Assembly (NCBI RefSeq): GCF_007570825.1
Contig: NZ_SUNB01000002.1
Coordinates: 434,001-498,000, forward strand
Direction: 5' to 3'
Source of the DNA: Pleionea sediminis
GTDB lineage: Bacteria; Pseudomonadota; Gammaproteobacteria; Enterobacterales; Kangiellaceae
Length of the DNA: 64,000 nucleotides
In this document: positions 44,344 to 52,661 of the stretch, piece by piece
How positions within the stretch are numbered: the first letter of the stretch is position 1
Layout of the letters: the number at the start of each line of letters is the position of its first letter
Notes under the pieces: model-generated
What the model saw: the letters and a program-made list of their open reading frames with translations, nothing else
The model's database searches: none
Told to the model about the DNA's origin: nothing
Program-made: the position numbers and the translations under genes

Positions 44344-45057
44344 ATGTTAGAGTCATTTTTAACTGGACTTTTATTAGGTCTAGGCGGTAGTTTACATTGC
44401 GTCGGAATGTGTGGCGCAATTGTCACTGCGCTATCCGTAACCTCAAAGAATCAATCTTTTAGTCGCACCAGTCTAATAACCTTGTGCTACAACCTGGGGC
44501 GAATTTCCACTTATGTCATTTTAGGAGTGCTCGCTGGATTCATTAGCTCTCTTGCTGATAGCTTTGGATTCCTTACAGGATTGAGAATACTTGCAGCGAT
44601 ACTTTTAATCATTACTGGGCTTTACCTCCTCAATATCTGGAAAGGTCTTCTGGCGCTTGAACACGTGGGAGGAAAAGTTTGGACTAAAGTAAAGCCTCTT
44701 ACACAAAAACTTAATCCGTCGCATTCATCATTACATGCAATAATTACAGGAATGCTTTGGGGACTTATTCCTTGTGGGCTGGTTTACTCAGCAATCGGAG
44801 TGGCGACGGCACAAGGAAGTATTTCTGCCAGTATTCTTCTTATGTTTGCATTTGGATTGGGCACGCTAGGACCTGTATTATTAATGGGTATTGGCTTTAC
44901 TAGCGTTGCCCAGTGGCTTAAAAAAACTTGGCTCCGATATGCATTTGCTATTTTTATGATCGCTTTTGGAATCTGGAGTTTAGCTAGCATTGCATCGCAT
45001 ATGACAATGAACCACTCAAAACATGCAACAGAACAACACCATCACCACCACGACTAG
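44344..45057 (+). CDS. TauE/SafE-like (CcoS-linked) membrane protein with His-rich tail
   Basis: 237 residues with six to seven membrane segments. LLGLGGSLHCVGMCGAIVTAL at the N-terminus and GMLWGLIPCGLVYSAIGVATAQGS in the middle are the paired Cys motifs of the SafE/DsbD-like 'UreH-type' family that often sits beside ccoS. The C-terminus MNHSKHATEQHHHHHHD is His-rich and could bind copper or nickel. Four bp after the previous gene. A metal-handling role in oxidase maturation is inference. Confidence 0.85.
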   Translation: MLESFLTGLLLGLGGSLHCVGMCGAIVTALSVTSKNQSFSRTSLITLCYNLGRISTYVILGVLAGFISSLADSFGFLTGLRILAAILLIITGLYLLNIWKGLLALEHVGGKVWTKVKPLTQKLNPSHSSLHAIITGMLWGLIPCGLVYSAIGVATAQGSISASILLMFAFGLGTLGPVLLMGIGFTSVAQWLKKTWLRYAFAIFMIAFGIWSLASIASHMTMNHSKHATEQHHHHHD

Positions 45058-45069
45058 AAGTGAGCGGAT

Positions 45070-45666
45070 ATGAATATTCAAGAAGCACCCAAAAACACAC
45101 CTTTTCCTCTATTTGAAAACTGGTTTGCTGAAGCAAAAAAACATGATCCCGATTATTATAATGGAATGACAATAGCAACGACGAATGCCGAAAATAAACC
45201 ATCCAATCGCGTTGTTCTATTAAAAGAATTTGATGAACAAGGATTCGTTTTCTACACCAACTACAATAGCCGGAAAGGAATCGAGCTAAAACACGCGCCT
45301 TACATCAGCGCAAACTTTTGGTGGTCTCATTTTCAACGACAAATTAGAATTGAAGGAACCGTAGAAAAAATTAGCGAAGAACAGTCAACGCGCTATTTTT
45401 TATCTCGACCAAGAGGCAGTCAACTCGCCGCGATAGCTTCAGCGCAAAGTCAACCCATTGAATCTTTCGCTGCACTGGAAAAACAATATCAAGATACCGT
45501 TAAAAAATTTGACGATAAAACGCTTGAAAAACCAGCACACTGGGGCGGCTATCGCATCATTCCCGATTACATTGAATTCTGGCAAGGATTAGAACATCGA
45601 CTGCATTATCGTCTTATTTATCGACGAACCGATTCTGGTTGGGCAACTGAGTATTTACAACCTTAG
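45070..45666 (+). CDS. pdxH: Pyridoxine/pyridoxamine 5'-phosphate oxidase
   Basis: 198 residues. FMN/PLP-binding features: NRVVLLKEFDEQGFVFYTNYNSRKGIEL, NFWWSHFQRQIRIEGTVEKIS, SRPRGSQLAAIASAQSQ and WGGYRIIPDYIEFWQG. It makes pyridoxal phosphate using oxygen. It starts 12 bp after the SafE-like gene and is probably co-transcribed. The N-terminus lacks the leading extension of E. coli PdxH, which is common. Confidence 0.95.
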   Translation: MNIQEAPKNTPFPLFENWFAEAKKHDPDYYNGMTIATTNAENKPSNRVVLLKEFDEQGFVFYTNYNSRKGIELKHAPYISANFWWSHFQRQIRIEGTVEKISEEQSTRYFLSRPRGSQLAAIASAQSQPIESFAALEKQYQDTVKKFDDKTLEKPAHWGGYRIIPDYIEFWQGLEHRLHYRLIYRRTDSGWATEYLQP

Positions 45667-45678
45667 AATAAAATGTTG

Positions 45679-45727
45679 GCGAGGGTTGATATTTAACAGT
45701 CGAACTTCAAGCCTCTCGCCTATATTT
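45679..45727 (+). terminator. Possible terminator after pdxH
   Basis: GGCGAG and CTCGCC pair across a long (~30-base) loop and are followed by TATATTTTTTT. The short stem and large loop make it doubtful. Confidence 0.35.
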
Positions 45728-45764
45728 TTTTCATTTAGGAAAATGACGATTTTAAATCGTCCGA

Positions 45765-46325
45765 CTAACCGCGAAACTTACTACCTGTAACATCAATGGC
45801 AAACTGAAGTTTTACTTTTACAGTCTTTTTCGTGTCTTCGTCATAAAAAGAAACCTCGCCCTCTCCTTGCAAGCATGGACTGGCAACAGGTTTCATCGTA
45901 TGCATTGTAAACTTTAAATATCCAGCCTCTTCCAAGGTTACTCCTTCAAACCAGGGATCATTTAACTGAAGCTTGCCATGATTTGAAGACTTCTTTTTTC
46001 CGAGTGCTAATTCATATTGATTGCCTGGTAAGTATTCAATATCCGTTTGTGTATGAGCAAACCAAACCTGACCAATGTCTTTGCGAAAAGGGGTTTGCAT
46101 ATTAAAAATAATACTCTCACCATTAAAGGCCCAATAATGACCGCCTCTATCACCAGAAGCAACGCCTCGAATATCGCCTGACCATTCCATTTGGTAACCT
46201 AATGAGCGAGAATTTTCACAAGTATAAACTTGAGACTCTTGTGCAGAGGTATCATTACTAAAAAGCAGAGCCCCCGATAAATAAACAGAACTCAAAGTCA
46301 TTAAAGCTGAAACGCGAGATACCAT
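45765..46325 (-). CDS. Secreted protein of unknown function
   Basis: 186 residues. A signal peptide of about 28 residues (MVSRVSALMTLSSVYLSGALLF...TSAQ) leads into a beta-rich domain with two cysteines (YTCENS and SPCLQGEG) that could form a disulfide. Mature part contains WSGDIRGVASGDRGGHYWAFNGESI. AAGGAA precedes the ATG. No family recognised; location periplasmic or extracellular. Confidence 0.65.
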   Translation of the reverse strand: MVSRVSALMTLSSVYLSGALLFSNDTSAQESQVYTCENSRSLGYQMEWSGDIRGVASGDRGGHYWAFNGESIIFNMQTPFRKDIGQVWFAHTQTDIEYLPGNQYELALGKKKSSNHGKLQLNDPWFEGVTLEEAGYLKFTMHTMKPVASPCLQGEGEVSFYDEDTKKTVKVKLQFAIDVTGSKFRG

Positions 46326-46421
46326 GAAGGTTCCTTATTAGCTGCATTGAGGTCATTATACGTAAAATCCCTACAAAAAAAAGAAAACCAATTCGGCACC
46401 TCAGTCAAACTTCCTATCGGG

Positions 46422-47756
46422 TTACTGTGACAAATTTCGGACAACCAATCCATGCTCTACTGCAGTAGTATCTGGTTTACGAATCCAAAGACGATATCCA
46501 GAGCCTGGAGCTACCAACTGCTTTACTCCTTTCTCGTTTTCTATGGAGTCGAGAATGAACTCAATATTACCCGATGCGGACAATAGTTCGACAGAATCTC
46601 CCACTTGAAAGCGATTTTTAACATCGACCAAAATACGCTCGCCATCTTGCTCCAGAACTTCCCCCACAAACTGCTGGTTAAAGTTTCCAGAATTTCCTGT
46701 TAGATAATTTTGATACTCGTCGTGAACATGACGTCGGTAGAACCCTTCCGTATATCCCCGATTTGCTAATCCCTCAGAGACATCCATTAATTGACGATTA
46801 AAAGGCAAACCTTGAAGCGCATCATCAATGGCTTGACGATAAAGCTGCGCGGTGCGTGCCGCGTAATAAAATGATTTAGTCCTTCCTTCAATTTTTAAAC
46901 AATCGATGCCAATGGACATTAAACGCTCAACGTGTTGTAAGGCGCGCAAGTCTTTTGAGTTAAATATATACGTGCCATGCTCATCTTCTTCTGCAGTATA
47001 TTCTTCACCAGCTCTTTTGGGTTCCTCAAGAATAATTGGTGAAGGGTGATCCTCCAAGCTCGACGATTGATGCATCTCCGTAGAGTAGTACTTTACAGTC
47101 TCATCCTTCCTCACAAGATTACCTTTATCATCTTCTGTCGCCGATGCTACTTTGTAATCCCATCGGCAGGCATTGGTGCAAGTACCTTGATTCGGATCGC
47201 GTCGATTCATGTATCCAGACAACAAACACCGCCCGGAATAAGCGATACAGAGCGCACCATGAACAAACACTTCTAACTCAACGTCAGGACACTCTTGCCT
47301 AATTTCCCCAATTTCGTCTAACGACAATTCACGCGATAATATAATTCTTTCAACACCCAGCTTATGCCAAAACTTTACTGACGCGTAGTTAACGGTGTTC
47401 ATTTGAACAGAAAGATGAATAGGCATCTCCGGATGATTTTCTCGGACGAGATCAATGAGCCCCGGATCGGACATGATGAATGCATCGGGCTTCATTTCAA
47501 CAATGGGTTGAAGGTCTCTCAGAAAAGTTTTTACTTTTGAATTATGCGGTGCAATATTGGCACATACAAAAAATTGTTTCCCTTGCGCATGCGCCTCATC
47601 AATACCTATCTTGAGATTATCATGATCAAACTCATTATTTCTTACTCTTAAACTATAACGTGGTTGCCCAGCGTAAACAGCATCGGCACCATAGGCAAAT
47701 GCATAGCGCATATGCTTTAAAGTACCGGCAGGCGACAATAATTCTGGACGTTTCAT
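46422..47756 (-). CDS. trhP: tRNA 5-hydroxyuridine synthase, oxygen-independent (U32 peptidase family, YegQ)
   Basis: 444 residues from the ATG at 47756, which aligns with E. coli YegQ; the frame extends to 47810. RPELLSPAGTLKHMRYAFAYGADAVYAGQPRYSLRVRNNEF is the family start (key residues only: PAGT, YGADAVY). The Cys cluster in GRCLLSGYMNRRDPNQGTC-TNACRWDY probably holds an Fe-S centre. TrhP makes 5-hydroxyuridine at tRNA position 34 without oxygen, using prephenate. An exact FNR box lies upstream. Confidence 0.92.
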   Translation of the reverse strand: MKRPELLSPAGTLKHMRYAFAYGADAVYAGQPRYSLRVRNNEFDHDNLKIGIDEAHAQGKQFFVCANIAPHNSKVKTFLRDLQPIVEMKPDAFIMSDPGLIDLVRENHPEMPIHLSVQMNTVNYASVKFWHKLGVERIILSRELSLDEIGEIRQECPDVELEVFVHGALCIAYSGRCLLSGYMNRRDPNQGTCTNACRWDYKVASATEDDKGNLVRKDETVKYYSTEMHQSSSLEDHPSPIILEEPKRAGEEYTAEEDEHGTYIFNSKDLRALQHVERLMSIGIDCLKIEGRTKSFYYAARTAQLYRQAIDDALQGLPFNRQLMDVSEGLANRGYTEGFYRRHVHDEYQNYLTGNSGNFNQQFVGEVLEQDGERILVDVKNRFQVGDSVELLSASGNIEFILDSIENEKGVKQLVAPGSGYRLWIRKPDTTAVEHGLVVRNLSQ

Positions 47757-47866
47757 GTTAAAAAACTCTTGCAATACAAATTTTAAAAATTGGGGAGCGA
47801 TATTAATCAAGTAAGATTTGCTATTTAAGAGAAAAATTACAAGTTGAGAATGAAACAGGAAAAGTA

Positions 47867-47880
47867 TTGATCTGGATCAA
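47867..47880 (-). promoter_or_regulatory. Perfect FNR/Anr box upstream of trhP
   Basis: TTGAT-CTGG-ATCAA is an exact consensus match, 111 bp upstream of the trhP start. The hexamer at the class II position is poor (ACTTGT); TGTAAT lies 3 bp further away (47836-47841, minus strand), so the geometry is not perfect. Confidence 0.65.
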
Positions 47881-47889
47881 TTAAATGGA

Positions 47890-47914
47890 AAAGTCCGAGC
47901 ATTTTGGTCGGACT
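47890..47914 (-). terminator. Rho-independent terminator of fnr
   Basis: AGTCCGA pairs with TCGGACT around a 9-base loop, followed on the minus strand by TTTT. It lies 13 bp past the fnr stop and 10 bp before the FNR box of trhP, so trhP needs its own promoter. Confidence 0.75.
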
Positions 47915-47926
47915 ATTGATTGGAAG

Positions 47927-48673
47927 TTATTTCTCACCTTGAACGAAGTGACAGCGAGTGCCGGCCAAAGAACTCAGAGCTTCCGCATCGGAAATACTCA
48001 CTTCCTTATCATTGACATCTATCAGCTCATTTTGCTGAAACTTGGTAAATAACCGACTCACAGTCTCAACCGCCAAACCTAAATAGTTTCCGATATCACT
48101 ACGCGTCATCGTTAAGCGAAATTGCGAAGACGATAAACCACGCCGTCCGAATCGCTGAGAGAGATTAATAATAAAAGCCGCCAAACGCTCATCAGCCGCT
48201 TTCTTGTTAAGCAACATCATCAGCTCTTGATCTTCTCTGATTTCCTGGCTCATCACCTTAAAGAGCTGTTGCTGTAAGCCTGGCATTGAACGAGCCAACT
48301 CTTCAAGCTTATCAAAGGGAATGGCACAAATGGCAGAGGTTTCCAATGCTTTTGCAAAGCTGGGATGAGAACCGCTATTAATTGCATCTAATCCGACGAT
48401 TTCACCCGGTAAGTGAAACCCGGTAATTTGCTCGATACCATCTTCACTAATGGTATAGGACTTCAAACTCCCCGACCGAATCGCATAAACGTTTTCAAAC
48501 TTTTCACCGTCAGAAAACAACAATTCGCTCTTTCGAAGGGGACGACTTCGCTGAACAATTGCATCGAGATGTTCTATATCAGTTTCAGCCAACATGACTG
48601 GAAGACACAGCCGACTGATACTGCAAGATTGACATTTAACTTCGTACTTTTTGCTAAGGTCTTGTTTTAACAT
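47927..48673 (-). CDS. fnr: Fnr/Anr oxygen-sensing transcriptional regulator (4Fe-4S)
   Basis: 248 residues. Crp/Fnr family. The four cluster ligands are present: C14, C17, C23 (CxxCx5C) and C116 (in [10 protein letters not shown]), matching E. coli C20, C23, C29 and C122. The cAMP-like beta-roll spans about 30-150. The helix-turn-helix ends in [10 protein letters not shown], whose Glu-x-x-Ser-Arg gives TTGAT specificity. It senses oxygen through its iron-sulphur cluster and activates anaerobic or microaerobic genes. It lies between hemN and trhP, all on the minus strand. TATAAT at 48706-48711 may be its -10. Confidence 0.95.
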   Translation of the reverse strand: MLKQDLSKKYEVKCQSCSISRLCLPVMLAETDIEHLDAIVQRSRPLRKSELLFSDGEKFENVYAIRSGSLKSYTISEDGIEQITGFHLPGEIVGLDAINSGSHPSFAKALETSAICAIPFDKLEELARSMPGLQQQLFKVMSQEIREDQELMMLLNKKAADERLAAFIINLSQRFGRRGLSSSQFRLTMTRSDIGNYLGLAVETVSRLFTKFQQNELIDVNDKEVSISDAEALSSLAGTRCHFVQGEK

Positions 48674-48764
48674 TAGTTTTAATAGCAGACTTGAGTTATT
48701 AAGCTATTATAAAACAGGACAAACACAAACGCACGATTTGCTTTACATACAACTGAATATCTCA

Positions 48765-50156
48765 TCATACCGCTTTAGAGTAAGCTATGACTTCAGGCTG
48801 CTTACCCAGAAAAGCATCAAATGCCATACAAATATTTCGAATGAACATTCTTCCTTTGTCAGTTACTTGAATTCGATGCGACTCGCAGTGAATCAGGTCG
48901 TCTCTCTTCATTTTTCTAATTTCACGGAGCGAATCAGAAAAATACTCCCAAAACGAAATATTAAACTTTGATTCGACGTTTTTAATATCCAGCTCAAAAT
49001 TACAAATCATTTCAAATATGACCGCTTTCCTAATGACATCATCTGAGCTCATTTTAATGCCACGCCAAACAGGCAAATGCCCATGCTCAAGTGCCTCGTA
49101 ATAATTAGCTACAGTGCGTTCGTTTTGAAAATAACATTGATTGAAAGAACTTATTGCGGAAACACCAAATCCGATTAACTCACATTCTTTTCCGGTGGTA
49201 TACCCTTGAAAATTTCGATGCAACTTACCGTTTCTTTGTGCTACTGCGAGTTCATCTTCTGGCAAGGCAAAATGGTCCATACCAATATATACATAACCCG
49301 CCTGCTGCATTCTGTTAATCGTTAATTCCAATATGGCTAACTTCTCTTCCACTGACGGCAAATCCTGCTCATTAATCTTTCTCTGAGGCTTAAATCGATG
49401 AGGTAAATGCGCGTAATTAAAAACTGACAAACGATCAGGTTTTAGATCGATAACTTGTTGCAAGGTTCGCTCAAAGCTGTTTGTTGTTTGAAAAGGTAAT
49501 CCATAAATAAGATCAAAACTAATTGATTGAAAGTTTTCTTTTCGAGCGGCATCCACTAATGCTTTAGTTGAGGAATACGATTGTTCACGAAAAACTGCTT
49601 TTTGAACTTTATGGTCAAAGTCCTGAATACCTAAACTTAAACGATTAAAACCTAACGTTCTGAGCTCAGCAATTTCATCAACGCTAACGGTTCGAGGATC
49701 AACCTCAAGGGAAAACTCTAATTGATCCGCTGGCGCGATGTTAAAATAATGACGAAGCATGGTAACCAACCTGGCCCGATCGTTCGAATTTAGAAATGTA
49801 GGTGTGCCACCACCCCAATGAATTTGCTGAACCACTTGTCCTTTAAGAGATCTGGCTACCATTGCCATTTCTTTTTCAAGAGCATTCAGGTAAGGCTCCA
49901 CTCGCGAATAATCACGAGTGATCACTTTATTACAAGCGCAGTAATAGCAAACATGCCAGCAAAATGGAATATGAATATAAAGCGACAGCGGTGCATTCGC
50001 CGAAAGCTCTCCTAAAGCTTGCAAATAATGTGATGAGCTTAGAGACTCATTGAATTCGAGAGCTGTCGGATAAGATGTATAACGGGGGCCACTAACATTG
50101 TATCGTTGCACCAACTGGCTGTCCCAACGAGTCACAGGCTGATTAGAAAGAGTCAT
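48765..50156 (-). CDS. hemN: Oxygen-independent coproporphyrinogen III oxidase
   Basis: 463 residues, normal for HemN. Radical-SAM cluster CWHVCYYCAC (CxxxCxxC) near residue 65, preceded by LYIHIPF; further features WGGGTPTFL, FSLEVDPRTV and YIGMDHFALPEDELAVA are those of true HemN and not HemW. It makes protoporphyrinogen IX without oxygen in haem synthesis. An FNR-type promoter lies upstream. In many gammaproteobacteria hemN and fnr/anr are neighbours, as here. Confidence 0.96.
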   Translation of the reverse strand: MTLSNQPVTRWDSQLVQRYNVSGPRYTSYPTALEFNESLSSSHYLQALGELSANAPLSLYIHIPFCWHVCYYCACNKVITRDYSRVEPYLNALEKEMAMVARSLKGQVVQQIHWGGGTPTFLNSNDRARLVTMLRHYFNIAPADQLEFSLEVDPRTVSVDEIAELRTLGFNRLSLGIQDFDHKVQKAVFREQSYSSTKALVDAARKENFQSISFDLIYGLPFQTTNSFERTLQQVIDLKPDRLSVFNYAHLPHRFKPQRKINEQDLPSVEEKLAILELTINRMQQAGYVYIGMDHFALPEDELAVAQRNGKLHRNFQGYTTGKECELIGFGVSAISSFNQCYFQNERTVANYYEALEHGHLPVWRGIKMSSDDVIRKAVIFEMICNFELDIKNVESKFNISFWEYFSDSLREIRKMKRDDLIHCESHRIQVTDKGRMFIRNICMAFDAFLGKQPEVIAYSKAV

Positions 50157-50187
50157 AATACTGCGCTTTTTAACAAATAATTAGCGC

Positions 50188-50229
50188 ATCATACCCTGTG
50201 AGCTCTGCTACCAGCTTGATCAAGATCAG
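50188..50229 (-). promoter_or_regulatory. Class II FNR/Anr-dependent promoter of hemN
   Basis: Read on the minus strand, CTGAT-CTTG-ATCAA (50216-50229) matches 9 of 10 consensus bases. TATGAT (50188-50193) is a 5/6 -10 hexamer whose centre is 32 bp from the centre of the box. Predicted transcript start is near 50181, 25 bp before hemN. Anr control of hemN is established in Pseudomonas. Confidence 0.8.
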
Positions 50230-50256
50230 GTTATAGATTTATATACTTCTCTCTGT

Positions 50257-51201
50257 TTAAGTCCTTGTTGGCATTAGTTTTTTCACTCCTGTCAAAATCA
50301 AAACAACGACTAACCCCGCTAAAACGCCCATAACAGCACTAAAAACTAACGGTGAAATCACGGTAATAACATTGCCGATTGTTGGAATAGCCTTTGCCTG
50401 AGCCGCCAAAGCATGATCCCAATGCGTTAATAAAGGAACACCATGCACGAGAATACCGCCACCCACCAAAAACATCGCCAAGGTTCCTACAAAAGCCAGC
50501 ATTTTCATAAGGAATGGAGCAAAAATTAATAACCCTCTGCCTACTGCCCGTTTAAAACCGGCCCACGTGCTCTGAGCTAAGTCTTTAACAAGATACAAAC
50601 CAGCATCATCCAATTTAACAATCCCAGCGACTAGACCATAAACAAACACGGTCATAAATAGCGCAATGCCAGATACAACACCCACTTGTGTGATAAAGGG
50701 AGAGTTTTGGACAGTACCTAAAGCAATCACAATAATTTCTGCTGAAAGAATAAAATCCGTTCTGATGGCACCTTTTATTTTTTCCTTTTCAAAAGTTACC
50801 ATATCAGAACTGGGATCATGAAGCGCATTACGCACGCGTTCTTTTTGCTCCAACTCTTCTTTGGAGTGAAAAATCTTATGCAGCAACTTTTCAACGCCTT
50901 CAAAACATAAATAAGCGCCACCAATCATTAACAAAGGAGTAATTAAAACAGGGACGAAAACGCTAATAAGTAATGCGGCAGGAACAAGAATTAACTTATT
51001 GATAAATGAACCTTTTGCCACCGCCCAAACAACAGGTATTTCTCGCTCTGCTCGAACCCCAGACACCTGCTCGGCATTTAGTGCTAAATCATCCCCCAAA
51101 ACACCGGCTGTTTTACGGGCAGCGACTTTAGTCATAGCTGCGACATCGTCTAGTACAGTAGATATATCATCAAGAAGAGTTAATAGACTGGCACCTGGCA
51201 T
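50257..51201 (-). CDS. DUF808 (YedI-like) inner-membrane protein
   Basis: 314 residues. The DUF808 start [39 protein letters not shown] (key: [20 protein letters not shown]) is followed by several membrane segments, with helices near 80-100, 165-205, 230-255 and 285-305. The central cytoplasmic loop is charged. Conserved but functionally unassigned family. Its stop lies only 28 bp from the hemN FNR box. Confidence 0.88.
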   Translation of the reverse strand: MPGASLLTLLDDISTVLDDVAAMTKVAARKTAGVLGDDLALNAEQVSGVRAEREIPVVWAVAKGSFINKLILVPAALLISVFVPVLITPLLMIGGAYLCFEGVEKLLHKIFHSKEELEQKERVRNALHDPSSDMVTFEKEKIKGAIRTDFILSAEIIVIALGTVQNSPFITQVGVVSGIALFMTVFVYGLVAGIVKLDDAGLYLVKDLAQSTWAGFKRAVGRGLLIFAPFLMKMLAFVGTLAMFLVGGGILVHGVPLLTHWDHALAAQAKAIPTIGNVITVISPLVFSAVMGVLAGLVVVLILTGVKKLMPTRT

Positions 51202-51351
51202 AAATTACTTCGCTCTCAAAATAGTATTATTCACGCATCATAGCTTAAATTCATTCATCTAGAAAATAGAGTCCTTCTAAGGCATTTTTTATTAAAAAAT
51301 CTTCCTGTGCTAATATCGGCTTATCAATTTATCCCAAGCAGATTACAGGTT

Positions 51352-52443
51352 ATGGCTTTTCTTTTTCTGGTTGACTTACGCAACCTTGTGCGATTTATTA
51401 CCAAACTGAGCATCATTGTCGGTATTACCATTTCAGCCTCAAAAGCAACTTCTATCAACAACTCTTCGATCGATAACATACCGCAACAACTGACGATCTT
51501 GCTTTATCATCATATTAGCGAAGAAACTCCTCGTAGCACTTCGACTAAGCCAGAAGAATTTGAAGCGCATTTAAAGTACTTAAAAGAAAATAATTTCCAT
51601 GTACTCAATCTTGAAAATGCTATTAAACGACTTTTTAACGGTGAACCTCTCCCACCGAAAGCCATCGCAATCACCTTTGATGATGGATACGCTTCAATTT
51701 TCAATGAGGCTTGGCCTTTACTCAAACGCTATCAAATGCCATTTACAATATTTATTGCGACAGAGCCAGTCGACAATCAGTATTCATCAATGATGACTTG
51801 GCAACAATTAAACACGTTAAAAGAAGCAAATGTTTCTATTGCTAATCACACTAGAACGCATCCTCATTTATTAGGCTTATCACTCAAAGAAGCTCAAGAG
51901 GAGATCACATATGCCGATATGCAAATAAAGAAAGCACTAAATATTCAATCCAATCTTTTCGCCTATCCCTACGGTGAATATAACTTGCCACTATCTAACA
52001 CTCTGCAAACCAATAGGCTATTTGGATTCGCACAATATTCTGGGCCAGCAACGGCATTGAGTTCTCCACAAGCCATACCTCGATTTTCTGTATCTGGGCA
52101 GTACGCAAAACTGTCAGACTTTAAACTTAAAGTAAACACGCTTGCTATGCCTGTGACTCACCAAGAGAAATACGAGCCACACATTACTCAGGCTAAAAAA
52201 CATTTTTCATTAAACTTTGAGTCATTACCTTTTGCCCCATCGTCAATTCAATGCTTTTATAGTGGAAAGCTTATTTCAAACTTAAACTGGAAAAAAAGCC
52301 GTCTGAACATAGAACTGGACTCCCCTGCAAAATTTGGACGTTCACGTATCAATTGCACCGCCCCTACAGGTAAAAACAATCAGTTTTACTGGCACTCACT
52401 GCCTATTTTTCGAGAACCTGAAGATAAAAAATGGCCCGATTAA
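51352..52443 (+). CDS. Polysaccharide deacetylase (NodB homology domain), membrane-anchored or secreted
   Basis: 363 residues from the ATG at 51352; a GTG start at 51307 is in frame. A membrane helix or signal (about residues 1-35) precedes the NodB domain: LLYHHISEE, the catalytic Asp pair in ITFDDGYASIF and the metal His in IANHTRTHPHL; YPYGEYN follows. It should remove N- or O-acetyl groups from a polysaccharide such as peptidoglycan or exopolysaccharide. The C-terminal ~100 residues (from about 260) form an extra strand-rich domain with two cysteines. Orphan gene; substrate unknown. Confidence 0.85.
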   Translation: MAFLFLVDLRNLVRFITKLSIIVGITISASKATSINNSSIDNIPQQLTILLYHHISEETPRSTSTKPEEFEAHLKYLKENNFHVLNLENAIKRLFNGEPLPPKAIAITFDDGYASIFNEAWPLLKRYQMPFTIFIATEPVDNQYSSMMTWQQLNTLKEANVSIANHTRTHPHLLGLSLKEAQEEITYADMQIKKALNIQSNLFAYPYGEYNLPLSNTLQTNRLFGFAQYSGPATALSSPQAIPRFSVSGQYAKLSDFKLKVNTLAMPVTHQEKYEPHITQAKKHFSLNFESLPFAPSSIQCFYSGKLISNLNWKKSRLNIELDSPAKFGRSRINCTAPTGKNNQFYWHSLPIFREPEDKKWPD

Positions 52444-52661
52444 TCACTTAAATTTAATAAGACAATTCATACTTGAGTTCGGTTACGGCTTTTTACTGCT
52501 CTGAAATTTGTAAAAAAATATGTAACTCTCTCTTTCTATTCAACTTTTTTATTTTATTTCAATGCCTTATATTTATTTGAATTTCATCTCAAACTCGTGA
52601 CTCCAATAAGCACGCTGTGCGACACTTAAGACTTTTCTGCCAGAGAAGTTGAGATAACTAA

